DNA of 64,000 bases from Ralstonia pickettii (GTDB taxonomy: Bacteria; Pseudomonadota; Gammaproteobacteria; Burkholderiales; Burkholderiaceae), in contig NZ_CP066772.2 of assembly GCF_016466415.2 (NCBI RefSeq), positions 930,001 to 994,000 on the forward strand. The letters are read 5' to 3'. The first letter of the stretch is position 1, and the number at the start of each line of letters is the position of its first letter. The notes beneath the pieces are model-generated. The model saw only the letters and a program-made list of their open reading frames with translations. It was not told where the DNA came from and did no database searches. The position numbers were made by a program, and so were the translations under genes. Below, piece by piece: positions 18,460-26,600 of this stretch.

Positions 18460-20154
18460 TTACCGCCGCGCCACCACTACCTTGTCGGCAGATTCAGCCA
18501 CCAGCCGCATCGGCACGCCCGCTTCCTGCAGCTTCTGCCACGTCGTACGGCGCATGAATGCGTAGGCGGGTGGCCCGTCGGTCCAGCGCTTGATCCATGC
18601 GTCCGTGGTGGCAACCACCTTGTTCGGCTCCAGGCCGGCGCCCATTTCCAGCTCGTCAAAGCCCGAGACCAGCGTCATCGGCCGACCGAGGTAATAGATG
18701 GCGGTCTGGTCCAGCCACTCGACCGAGTAGAACGGCGTCTCGGCGGGAATCGGACCCGTCGCATTCAGCGTCTTTTCGATGACGTCGCGGGCAGACAGCG
18801 CGTCGCGAAAGATCTCGCTGGCGTTGAGAATGCGGTCCCAGCAGAACAGGGCAGAGACCGACAGCACGATCACGGCCACTGTGCGCCGCTGCCAGCGCAG
18901 CGCCACGAGAGCGGCCAGCGTGCCGGCAGCCAGCATGGCCATCACCTCGCGCAGCGCCGGCATGGCCAGCGCAACCTGTTCGGCGGGCATCTTGGCGCCG
19001 GCCTTGGCGCCGATCATCGGCACGGCAAACCATAGCCCGATGGCGATCAGCAGATTGATGCCCAGCGACCATGCGACCGCGCGGGTCGGCATCTTCTCCA
19101 GCGCCAGTGCCAGCACGATCGCCAGCGCGGGGAAGGCCGGCACAATATAGCCCGGCAGCTTCGAGTTCGATGCCGAGAAGAACAGGAAGATCATCCCCGC
19201 CCACGCAATCGACCAGCGCATCAGGTCAAACTGCCGCGTGCCGACAAACAGATCGGCCGCGCGACCCACCCGCCGTCCCATGGCTGCAAACAGCAGCGGC
19301 GTCCACGGCAGCAGCCCCGCCGCGCCCACCGCGATGAAGTACCACCACTTGCCGCTGCGATGGTGCTCGTTAGTCAGGAAGCGCTGGAAATGCTCGTGGA
19401 TGAAGAAGAAGTTGAAGAACTCCGGGTTGCGCTGCTGCACGATCACGAACCACGGCACCGTGGCGATCAGGTACAGCGCAAGGCCCGGGAGCCAATGCAT
19501 GCGGCGGATCAGCGCCCAGTCGCGCGTCATCAGCAGATAGGCCACGCCGATCAGCCCGGGGACGACCAGCCCGATCAATCCCTTGGTGAGTGTCGCGCCC
19601 GCCAGCGCCAGCCAGACCACCAGCATCCACGTGAGCCGCCCACCACGGGATGCACCGGGCCGCTGCGCGAGCGCAAAACCGCACGCACCGACGGTCAGGA
19701 AGAAGCCCACGCCCATGTCGAGCGTGATGACCTGCCCGAACAGCAGATACAGCAGCGACGAGGCGAGAATCGCTGCGCCGGTTGCCGCCGCCCGCCCACC
19801 GCGATAGACCGCCAGCGTCCAGGCCGTCATCAGGATGCCGCCCAGGCCGAACAGCACCGGCCACAGGCGCGCTCCCCAGGCGCTGACGCCGAATGCCTGG
19901 AACGTGGCAGCCGTCGTCCAATACTGCAGGGGCGGCTTCTCGAAATATTTGAGATCGTTCAGGCGCGGCGTCACCCAGTCGCCGGAGACCACCATCTCGC
20001 GCGGGATCTCCGCATAGCGGCCTTCATCGGGTCGGAACAGGGTGGAGCGCTGGAACAGGTCGTCCGTCCAGAGCGCGAGAAACACGCCGATGAGTGCGAC
20101 AACGATCAGCGCCATCCATGGCGAGCGGCGGGAAGAGACTAGGCGGGATTCCAT
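18460..20154 (-). CDS. ArnT-like lipid A / GT83 glycosyltransferase
   Basis: The protein has 564 aa with about a dozen membrane helices. The first periplasmic loop has the catalytic acidic pair in RPDEGRYAEIPREM (Asp43, Glu44), followed by DLKYFEKPPLQYW. FSASNSKLPGYIVPAFPAL occurs further on. These are features of ArnT, which transfers 4-amino-4-deoxy-L-arabinose from undecaprenyl phosphate to lipid A on the periplasmic face and causes polymyxin resistance. No other arn gene is in the window, so the donor sugar cannot be confirmed; GT83 relatives transfer other sugars. The C-terminal periplasmic domain (about 430-564) is present. Confidence 0.82.
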   Translation of the reverse strand: MESRLVSSRRSPWMALIVVALIGVFLALWTDDLFQRSTLFRPDEGRYAEIPREMVVSGDWVTPRLNDLKYFEKPPLQYWTTAATFQAFGVSAWGARLWPVLFGLGGILMTAWTLAVYRGGRAAATGAAILASSLLYLLFGQVITLDMGVGFFLTVGACGFALAQRPGASRGGRLTWMLVVWLALAGATLTKGLIGLVVPGLIGVAYLLMTRDWALIRRMHWLPGLALYLIATVPWFVIVQQRNPEFFNFFFIHEHFQRFLTNEHHRSGKWWYFIAVGAAGLLPWTPLLFAAMGRRVGRAADLFVGTRQFDLMRWSIAWAGMIFLFFSASNSKLPGYIVPAFPALAIVLALALEKMPTRAVAWSLGINLLIAIGLWFAVPMIGAKAGAKMPAEQVALAMPALREVMAMLAAGTLAALVALRWQRRTVAVIVLSVSALFCWDRILNASEIFRDALSARDVIEKTLNATGPIPAETPFYSVEWLDQTAIYYLGRPMTLVSGFDELEMGAGLEPNKVVATTDAWIKRWTDGPPAYAFMRRTTWQKLQEAGVPMRLVAESADKVVVARR

Positions 20155-20262
20155 GCGGGGGCGGCGATAGCGAGCACGGTCGGAAAGGCTTGGATTCTAG
20201 TCGATGCAGGGTTAGCGGATGGTTAGCCTGGCCAAATGTCTCGCCCCGGCACTGTTGTGCGC

Positions 20263-20457
20263 ATGAACAAAGCCCAGCTCGACAACTATTACGCCATCCA
20301 CATTGCCAAGCATTGCCCGACGGCGACGATCTTTATCCTGTGCGTCAACGGTCTGAGCCATAACGAAGCCGAAGATGCCCGGCACCGATGTGCTGCTGCA
20401 TGCCATGCTGGCTCGGTGACAGAGCGCGGGATGGCGCTTTGCCCGACCCGTCAGTAG
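20263..20457 (+). CDS. Possible small protein of unknown function
   Basis: A 64-residue frame (MNKAQLDNYYAIHIAKHCPTA...) lies between the ArnT-like gene and the FMN riboswitch. The first 45 or so codons show the GC-ending bias of real genes here, but there is no good Shine-Dalgarno site and the last part looks random. I do not recognise it. It may be a real small gene, a decayed gene or chance. Confidence 0.3.
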   Translation: MNKAQLDNYYAIHIAKHCPTATIFILCVNGLSHNEAEDARHRCAAACHAGSVTERGMALCPTRQ

Positions 20458-20521
20458 GGTCGAATCGTTGCAACTTGTTGCGGTAGCATTGCGCTTGCCG
20501 GCGATCCTGCCGGTTCAGTAC

Positions 20522-20668
20522 GTCTTCAGGGCGGGGTGAAATTCCCCACCGGCGGTATGCGGACCGTGTGTCCGCGAGCCCGCGAGCGCCTTGCATGCGC
20601 CTGCATGCAGGGGTCAGCAGATCCGGTGAGATGCCGGGGCCGACGGTCAGAGTCCGGATGGAAGAAGA
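20522..20668 (+). promoter_or_regulatory. FMN riboswitch (RFN element)
   Basis: The conserved RFN core is unmistakable. GGGCGGGGTGAAATTCCCC and ACCGGCGGTA appear near the 5' end, then a variable stem, then CCGGTGAGATGCCGGGGCC and GGTCAGAGTCCGGATGGAAG at the 3' end. The closing helix pairs TCTTC (20523-20527) with GAAGA (20661-20665). The element lies in the leader of ribB, 131 bases before its start codon. FMN binding should lower ribB expression. I see no terminator with a T-run in the remaining leader, so control of translation or rho-dependent ending is more likely. Confidence 0.97.
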
Positions 20669-20799
20669 TGTGCGGAACAACACGCTCGTGCTACAGGAGC
20701 GCGCCTGGTTTTGTGCCGGGCTGCGCCGCTGCATGGCTCGCGCGTGTTTGTCTGCTTGCCCTGGAACGTCTTGTCGCCAATCTTGCGAGGAGCGTTTCC

Positions 20800-21525
20800 A
20801 TGTTGTCCACTCAGCAATCCCCAGCAGTTCACCCGCCCGCATGGCCTGCCGCGAATGTGGCCTTTGATGCCATCGAAGCCCGCTTCGATCCGGCCGACAT
20901 GCCTGCGCGCATGGCCGCCGCGCTCGATGCAGTTCGGCTTGGCGTGCCCGTAGTCGTGCTCGACGATGCCGACCGCGAGAACGAGGCCGACCTCATCGTC
21001 GCCGCCGACAAGCTCACGCAGGCCAGCATGGCCATGCTGATTCGCGAGTGCAGCGGCATCGTCTGCCTGTGCCTGACGGCGGAGAAGAGCGCGTCGCTCG
21101 GCTTGCGTCCGATGGTGGAAGACAACCGCAGCCAGTACGGCACGGCGTTCACGGTGTCGATCGAGGCACGCACCGGTGTGAGCACCGGCGTATCGGCGGC
21201 GGACCGCATCACGACCATCCGCGCGGCCATCGCGCCGGATGCCGATACGCAATCCGTCGTCAGCCCCGGGCACGTATTCCCGCTGGTGGCGAAGGAGGGT
21301 GGAGTATTGGCGCGGCGCGGGCATACCGAGGGCTCGGTCGACCTGGCACGTCTGGCGGGCTTGCCGCCGGCGGCCGTGCTATGCGAACTGATGCTGCCCG
21401 ATGGCACCATGGCGCGCCGCGACGACGCGGTGCGCTTCGCCGATCAGCACAACCTGCCGGTGCTGACCATCGAAGATATCGTTCAATATCGCGAGCAGAT
21501 GGAGCGCGCGGTCAGCTTTGTCTGA
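20800..21525 (+). CDS. ribB: 3,4-dihydroxy-2-butanone 4-phosphate synthase
   Basis: The protein has 241 aa. ATG 20800 is chosen because GAGGAG lies eight bases before it and because the upstream frame is riboswitch sequence. The protein converts ribulose 5-phosphate to 3,4-dihydroxy-2-butanone 4-phosphate and formate, the aliphatic branch of riboflavin synthesis. The family signature [15 protein letters not shown] (acidic residues that bind Mg) and the [16 protein letters not shown] segment are intact. There is no GTP cyclohydrolase II domain, so it is the stand-alone RibB form rather than RibBA. Expression should be governed by the FMN riboswitch. Confidence 0.95.
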   Translation: MLSTQQSPAVHPPAWPAANVAFDAIEARFDPADMPARMAAALDAVRLGVPVVVLDDADRENEADLIVAADKLTQASMAMLIRECSGIVCLCLTAEKSASLGLRPMVEDNRSQYGTAFTVSIEARTGVSTGVSAADRITTIRAAIAPDADTQSVVSPGHVFPLVAKEGGVLARRGHTEGSVDLARLAGLPPAAVLCELMLPDGTMARRDDAVRFADQHNLPVLTIEDIVQYREQMERAVSFV

Positions 21526-21559
21526 CGACCCGCCGGCCGCGCGAGAGAGGTGACGCTGA

Positions 21560-22186
21560 TTACCGCTTGAGCGCGGCCGCTTCCTTGGCGAGCGCCGTGA
21601 TGCCTGCCCAGTCGCCGGCAGCGACCTTGTCCTTGGGCACCATCCATGAGCCGCCCACACACACCACGTTGGGCAGCGCGAGGTAGTCGGGCGCGCTTTG
21701 CGGCGTGATGCCGCCGGTCGGGCAGAAACGCACATCGCCGAACGGCCCGTAGATCGACTTGAGCATCGGGATGCCGCCAGCCGCTTCGGCCGGGAAGAAC
21801 TTGAGCGTCGTCAGGCCGAACTCCAGCGCCAGGATCAGCTCGGACGGCGTGGCGATGCCGGGCAGCCAGTCCAGTTCAGTCTTCCCCTGTGCCGCGGCCA
21901 GCATGGGCGTAATGCCCGGCGACACCGCGAACACCGCACCGGCATCCTTCGCCTGCCGGAAATGCTCCGGCCGCGTGAGCGTACCGGCACCGACGATGGC
22001 GTCGCTGCCCAGGTCCTTCACAACGGCCCGGATCACGTCCAGCGCTACCGGCGTGCGCATCGTGATCTCGAACGTGCGGATACCGCCCTCGTACAGCGCG
22101 CGGCACACCTTGACGCCTTCATCGACAGATTGGAACTGCAGCACCGGGATGACCGGGCCGGCCTTGACGACGGAATCGATACCCAC
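21560..22186 (-). CDS. eda: KDPG/KHG aldolase (2-dehydro-3-deoxy-phosphogluconate aldolase)
   Basis: The protein has 208 aa and starts with GTG at 22186, supported by AGGAGA five bases upstream. It is a class I aldolase with the TIM-barrel residues in place: Glu40 and Arg44 (FEITMRT), the Schiff-base Lys129 (TTLKFFPAE) and a PTGGI phosphate-binding loop. It cleaves KDPG to pyruvate and glyceraldehyde 3-phosphate. It is the last gene of a five-gene minus-strand operon after a GntP-type permease. Together with kdgK on the other strand it completes a route from 2-keto-3-deoxygluconate to central metabolism. It converges with ribB. Confidence 0.95.
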   Translation of the reverse strand: MGIDSVVKAGPVIPVLQFQSVDEGVKVCRALYEGGIRTFEITMRTPVALDVIRAVVKDLGSDAIVGAGTLTRPEHFRQAKDAGAVFAVSPGITPMLAAAQGKTELDWLPGIATPSELILALEFGLTTLKFFPAEAAGGIPMLKSIYGPFGDVRFCPTGGITPQSAPDYLALPNVVCVGGSWMVPKDKVAAGDWAGITALAKEAAALKR

Positions 22187-22220
22187 AACGTTCTCCTAGA
22201 TCAACATCAACGGAACAAGC

Positions 22221-23573
22221 TTAAACGACGGTCGCCAGCGCCAGCGTGAGCAGCAGCGCGACGATCGAGATGATGGTTTCCAGCACCGTCCACGTCTTGA
22301 AGGTTTGCGGCACGGTCAGGTTGAAGTACTCCTTCACCAGCCAGAAGCCACCGTCGTTCACGTGCGACAGGATCAGCGACCCTGCGCCGGTGGCCAGCAC
22401 CATCAGCTCCGGCTTGACGGCGGCGCCCGACGCTGCGGCGATCGGGGCGACGATACCGCAGGCGGTCGTCATGGCCACCGTGGCCGAACCCGTTGCGATG
22501 CGGATCAGCACGGCCACCACCCAGCCCAGCAGCAGCGGCGACAGATGTGCATCGGTGGCGACGGCCACGATGGCCTTCGACACGCCCGAATCACGCAGGA
22601 TCTGGCCGAAGCCGCCGCCCGCGCCCACCACCAGCGTGATCGTGGCGATCGGGGCCAGACACTCGTTGGTGAACTTGAGGATGGTCTCGCGATTGAAGCC
22701 GCGTGCCTTGCCGAACGTGTAGAAGCTCACGATGGCGGCAATCAGCAGGGCCATCACCGAGTTGCCGGCCAGCTTGAGAATGTCGTTCGCCAGCGTCTTG
22801 GGCGCAACGATCAGGTCGGCCCAACTGCCGATCAGCATCAGCACCACCGGCAGCAGGATCGTGAACAGCGTCACGCCAAAGCCCGGCAGCTCGCGCTTCT
22901 GGTCGGCTTCAACAAACTGCGCGGCCAGCGGGTTATTCTCGTCCGGCTTGACGTAGCGCGAGACCAGCATCGCCCACAGCGGACCAGCCAGGATGGCAGT
23001 CGGCAGGCCGACGATCAGCGCATACATGATCGTCTTGCCGATGTCGGCCTGGTAAGCCGTCACGGCCAGCAGCGCGGCCGGGTGCGGGGGGATCAGGCCA
23101 TGCACCACCGACAGACCGGCCACCATTGGCAGGCCCACCAGCAGGATCGGCGTGCCCGTGCGCTTGGCCACGTTGAAGGCAATCGGGATCAGCAGCACAA
23201 AGCCGACTTCAAAGAAGACCGGCAAGCCGATGATGAACGCCACGACCATCATGGCCCAGTGCGCGTTCTTCTCGCCAAAGGCACTGATGAGCGTTTTGGC
23301 GATGCGCTCGGCCCCCCCTGATTCCGCCATCATCTTGCCGAGCATCGTCCCGAGGCCCACCACCAGGGCGATGTGGCCGAGCGTGTTGCCCACCCCGGTT
23401 TCGAACGCCTTGACGATGTTGCCCATCGGCATGCCAACCACCACGCCCAGCACAAGCGAGACGACGATCAGCGTGACGAACGGGTTCAGTTTCTGGACAG
23501 CAATCAGGTAAATCAGTGCGACCACCGCCAGCGCGGCGGTCAGCAATAGCGAGTTGCCTTGCATCGGGACCAT
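22221..23573 (-). CDS. GntP-family sugar-acid permease
   Basis: The protein has 450 aa behind a strong GAGGAGG site. It has about 12-14 membrane helices with GntP-family landmarks, including GLIPPHPAA, a serine/threonine-rich ATGSATVAMTTACGIVAP segment and SHVNDGGFWLVKEYF near the C-terminus. Family members import gluconate and related aldonic or amino acids with protons. The cluster around it (D-aminoacylase, PLP deaminase, KDG kinase, KDPG aldolase) suggests a sugar-acid substrate with an amino group, such as glucosaminate or N-acetylglucosaminate. The substrate is an inference. Confidence 0.92.
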   Translation of the reverse strand: MVPMQGNSLLLTAALAVVALIYLIAVQKLNPFVTLIVVSLVLGVVVGMPMGNIVKAFETGVGNTLGHIALVVGLGTMLGKMMAESGGAERIAKTLISAFGEKNAHWAMMVVAFIIGLPVFFEVGFVLLIPIAFNVAKRTGTPILLVGLPMVAGLSVVHGLIPPHPAALLAVTAYQADIGKTIMYALIVGLPTAILAGPLWAMLVSRYVKPDENNPLAAQFVEADQKRELPGFGVTLFTILLPVVLMLIGSWADLIVAPKTLANDILKLAGNSVMALLIAAIVSFYTFGKARGFNRETILKFTNECLAPIATITLVVGAGGGFGQILRDSGVSKAIVAVATDAHLSPLLLGWVVAVLIRIATGSATVAMTTACGIVAPIAAASGAAVKPELMVLATGAGSLILSHVNDGGFWLVKEYFNLTVPQTFKTWTVLETIISIVALLLTLALATVV

Positions 23574-23653
23574 CGGGTTTCCTCCTCAGGGATATTCACG
23601 GCTCTTGTTGTCTGGGCGCCCCGTCGTGCAGGGCGCCTTTACGAAAATGCGGA

Positions 23654-24040
23654 TTACGGCTTCTTGTACGCCACGCAATCGACTTCAACCTTGCAGTCGA
23701 TGACCATGCTCGACACCACGCAGGCGCGCGCGGGCGGGTTGGCACCGAAGTACTCCTTGAACACCTTGTTGAACGACTGGAAGTCGCGCGGGTCATCCAG
23801 CCACACGCCACAGCGCACGACGTGCTCGGGCCCGTAGCCCGCTTCGGCCAGGATGGCGAGCACGTTCTTGATGGTCTGGTGCGATTGCTCGACGATGCCG
23901 TTGCCGACCACCTCGCCGTTCACCATGGGCGTCTGGCCCGAAACGAACAGCCAGCCGTCTGCGCCGGCTGCGCGGGCAAAGGGGAGGTGCTGGCCGCCGG
24001 TGCCGGTGCCGCCTTCAACGCCAATTCGGGTAATCGTCAT
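23654..24040 (-). CDS. RidA-family enamine/imine deaminase
   Basis: The protein has 128 aa in a single RidA/YjgF domain. It carries the catalytic arginine (Arg105 in PPARACVV) and Glu119 (CKVEVDCVAY), so it belongs to the active RidA-type group. It hydrolyses reactive 2-enamines or 2-imines released by PLP-dependent dehydratases to 2-keto acids and ammonia. Its place in an operon divergent from a D-serine dehydratase-like gene fits this well: it would finish the deamination and protect PLP enzymes. It lies 42 bases after the D-aminoacylase gene and 80 bases before the permease gene. Confidence 0.92.
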   Translation of the reverse strand: MTITRIGVEGGTGTGGQHLPFARAAGADGWLFVSGQTPMVNGEVVGNGIVEQSHQTIKNVLAILAEAGYGPEHVVRCGVWLDDPRDFQSFNKVFKEYFGANPPARACVVSSMVIDCKVEVDCVAYKKP

Positions 24041-24082
24041 CGCTACGTTCCTTCTTTCAAGCTTTCAAACAAAACTCGGATC

Positions 24083-25567
24083 TCAGTGAATTTCCGCGGT
24101 CACAGCTGCGTGCGCACGGGGCCCACGCTTGAGGAAGCGGCCTGCCCGATGCGGCTGCACCGCGCCGTCCTGATACGACAGATGGCCGTTGACCCACACC
24201 GCCGCAATGCCCGTCGCCGGTTGCTGCGGGTCGGTAAAGGTGGCGACATCGCGCACCGTTTCGGGGTCGAACAGCACGAGATCGGCCCAGTAGCCTTCAC
24301 GCACCAGGCCGCGTTCGGTCAGGCCGAAGCGCTCGGCGGACTGGCCTGTCATCTTCCGCACGGCCGCTGCCAGCGACAGCAGCTTGCGTTCCCGGCTGTA
24401 GTAGCCCAGCACGCGCGGGAAGGCGCCCCAAAGACGCGGGTGCGGTTTCGGATCGTTCGGCAGGCCGTCGGAGCCGATGACGGTGGCGGGGTGCGTGATG
24501 ATGCGGTCCAGGTCTTGCGCCGACATGTTGTGGTAGACAGCGCCGGCCGGCTGCAGGCGGCGCGCCGCGTCCATCAGGTCGGTGCCCCACGCGGCAGCAA
24601 TTTCCTTGAGCGTCTGTCCGGCCATGCCCGCTTCCGGCTCCGACCACGTGATGAAGATGTCGAATTCGTCCGTCACCTGCTTGAGGTCCAGCGTGGACGA
24701 GCTTGCGGTGTACGGATAGCAGTCGCAACCCACCGGCTGATAGCGCTGCGCGCCTTCGATGGATTCCAGCACCTCGCCCGCGCGGCCCCAATTTGCAGCG
24801 CCCGCGCATTTCAGGTGTGAGATCACCACTGGCACGCGCGCATGTTTGCCGACGCGGTACGCCTCGTCCATCGCATCGAGAATCGCCGCAAATTCTGTAC
24901 GCAAATGCGTCGTGTAGATCGCGCCAGCTTCGGCCAGCGGCTCCGCCAGGCCCATCACTTCTTCGGTGGTCGACGCAAAGGCGTTGGCGTAGGCAAGGCC
25001 TGTCGACAGGCCGAGCGCGCCGTGGGCAAGCGCCTCGCGCAACTGCGCGCGCATGCCTTCAACCTCGCCAGCGGTGGCGGGGCGGTCGAGACGGTCCAGA
25101 TGGTTATTGCGCAGTGCCGTGTGGCCGACCAGCGCGGCAACGTTCACCGCCGGTTGCGCGTGTTCGACGGCTTTCACGTACGACGCGAAGGTCGGGTACG
25201 CAAACGCGCTGGCAGGTCCCAGCAGGTTCATCGGATCGGGCGGGTCGCCCTTGAGCGTGGCGGGCGACGCGCTGATGCCGCAGTTGCCCACGATCACCGT
25301 CGTAATGCCCTGCGACACCTTGCACAGCATGTCGGGCGTGCGGATCACGTTGGTGTCGTCGTGCGTATGCACGTCGATGAAGCCGGGGGCGAGGACGCGG
25401 CCTTCGCCAGCGATTTCCTCATCGCCCAGCCAGGCGGTGGAGTCCGATGTGGCGATGGCGGCGATGCGGCCGTCGGTGATGGCGACGTCGAACAGCGTGG
25501 CCTCGGGGTCGTGGCCGCTGCCGTCCACAATGCGGACCTGACGGATGACGGTGTCGTACTGCTGCAT
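24083..25567 (-). CDS. D-aminoacylase / N-acyl-D-amino-acid deacylase family amidohydrolase
   Basis: The protein has 494 aa from ATG 25567 (MQQYDTVIRQVRIVDGSGHD), behind a GGAG site. It is a zinc amidohydrolase with the first metal motif GFIDVHTHDD, a following VIVGNCGISASPA segment typical of D-aminoacylases, later His residues (TTHLRTEF, ISHLKCAG), and the C-terminal beta-sandwich ending YWADLVLFDPETVRD...INGHLSY-like. The family removes acyl groups from N-acyl-D-amino acids. N-acetyl-D-glucosaminate is formally an N-acyl-D-amino acid, so it could be the substrate here. That is an inference from the neighbours. Its start is one base after the stop of the RpiR regulator gene. Confidence 0.9.
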   Translation of the reverse strand: MQQYDTVIRQVRIVDGSGHDPEATLFDVAITDGRIAAIATSDSTAWLGDEEIAGEGRVLAPGFIDVHTHDDTNVIRTPDMLCKVSQGITTVIVGNCGISASPATLKGDPPDPMNLLGPASAFAYPTFASYVKAVEHAQPAVNVAALVGHTALRNNHLDRLDRPATAGEVEGMRAQLREALAHGALGLSTGLAYANAFASTTEEVMGLAEPLAEAGAIYTTHLRTEFAAILDAMDEAYRVGKHARVPVVISHLKCAGAANWGRAGEVLESIEGAQRYQPVGCDCYPYTASSSTLDLKQVTDEFDIFITWSEPEAGMAGQTLKEIAAAWGTDLMDAARRLQPAGAVYHNMSAQDLDRIITHPATVIGSDGLPNDPKPHPRLWGAFPRVLGYYSRERKLLSLAAAVRKMTGQSAERFGLTERGLVREGYWADLVLFDPETVRDVATFTDPQQPATGIAAVWVNGHLSYQDGAVQPHRAGRFLKRGPRAHAAVTAEIH

Positions 25568-25568
25568 G

Positions 25569-26462
25569 TCAATCTCCGAGCGGCTGACGATTGCCGCCGC
25601 CGCGATGCGCATCGAGCACGTACTTGATGCGCCGTAAAAGCTCTTTGCTGCGATCGGCTTGCTGCAGTGCGACTTCGGTGGCCAGCAAGTCGATCATCAT
25701 CATCATGGCGTAGCGCGATGACGACGGCTTGAAGATGAAATCGGTTTCCATGGCCTGGATCGGCAGCAAGACATCGGCCAGCGCCGCCAGCGGCGAGCCG
25801 ATGGCCGTGATGGCGACGATCCGGGCGCCGTACTCGCGCGCGATGGTCACGCTGTCGATGACCTCCGGCACGTGGCCGGTCACGGAAAACACGACCACCA
25901 CATCGTCCGGGCTGAGCGTGGCCGCGACCATCCGCTGCAGCATCGAATCATGATAGGTGGTGACCGGCCGTCCCAGGCGGGCGAGCCGGTAGCGCATTTC
26001 GTCGGCCATGGTGGTCGAGCCGCCGCCCATGCCGAACACGGCAATCATGCGCGCCGCCACCAGTGCGACCGCCGCGGCGCGGAATGCCTCCGGCTGCACC
26101 AGGGCGCGGTTGGCCTCCAGCACGTTGCTGATGTCGGCCAGGATGCCGTCTGCACTGGACGGCGGGCGGTCCGCGCCGCCATCCAGAAAGCGCTGGCCGA
26201 CTGCGGCTGCCTGCGCTAGCTTGAGCTTGAGCTCGCGCACGTCGCGGCAGCCCATCGCCTTGGCGAAACGGGTGACGCTTGCCTCGCTCACGCCGGCACG
26301 CTCGGCGAGCGTCTGGATGCTGCCGGCGGCGGCTTCTGCAATGTCGCTCAGGACGGTCTGCGCGACCTTCTGCTCGGCGGGGCGCAGTTCAGCGGCACGC
26401 TGGGAGAGTCGGGTCACGATGTCCATCGGTTCACGCATCGGGTCGGGCTTAGGGTCTCGCAT
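25569..26462 (-). CDS. RpiR/MurR-family transcriptional regulator
   Basis: The protein has 297 aa. The N-terminal HTH_6 domain (about 14-90) includes SIQTLAERAGVSEASVTRFAKAMGC. A C-terminal SIS sugar-phosphate-binding domain follows (about 120-270), with AVFGMGGGSTTMADEM and FSVTGHVPEVI. RpiR-type regulators sense phosphosugars. KDPG or 2-keto-3-deoxygluconate is a natural candidate in this cluster, as KDPG is for the related HexR. The gene heads the five-gene operon. A sigma-70-like promoter and a dyad operator precede it, so it probably represses itself and the divergent genes. In-frame ATGs eight and twelve codons further in are possible starts. Confidence 0.9.
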   Translation of the reverse strand: MRDPKPDPMREPMDIVTRLSQRAAELRPAEQKVAQTVLSDIAEAAAGSIQTLAERAGVSEASVTRFAKAMGCRDVRELKLKLAQAAAVGQRFLDGGADRPPSSADGILADISNVLEANRALVQPEAFRAAAVALVAARMIAVFGMGGGSTTMADEMRYRLARLGRPVTTYHDSMLQRMVAATLSPDDVVVVFSVTGHVPEVIDSVTIAREYGARIVAITAIGSPLAALADVLLPIQAMETDFIFKPSSSRYAMMMMIDLLATEVALQQADRSKELLRRIKYVLDAHRGGGNRQPLGD

Positions 26463-26505
26463 TCTGGCCCCCGGTAGTCGTCCGGATAGCGGCTTTGAGA
26501 GTGCT

Positions 26506-26518
26506 TTGGTACTTTGTA
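26506..26518. promoter_or_regulatory. Candidate RpiR operator, copy 1
   Basis: TTGGTACTTTGTA contains the dyad TAC-TTT-GTA. It lies 44-56 bases upstream of the rpiR start codon, just downstream of the rpiR promoter -10 element. An exact reverse complement of the 13-mer recurs 91 bases away, in the first codons of the divergent deaminase gene. Assignment to the RpiR protein is inferred from position. Confidence 0.55.
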
Positions 26519-26532
26519 ACAGGCAGGCCCGG

Positions 26533-26562
26533 AGAATAGTTTCGCCGCTATCATTGTGTCAA
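26533..26562 (-). promoter_or_regulatory. Sigma-70-type promoter of the rpiR operon
   Basis: Reading the minus strand, TTGACA (26562-26557) and TATTCT (26538-26533) are separated by 18 bases. Transcription would start near 26526, placing the operator at 26506-26518 in the first transcribed bases. That is a good position for repression. Confidence 0.6.
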
Positions 26563-26600
26563 CCCGATGTTTACCCCCAAAGGAACACGAGTCGATTCCC

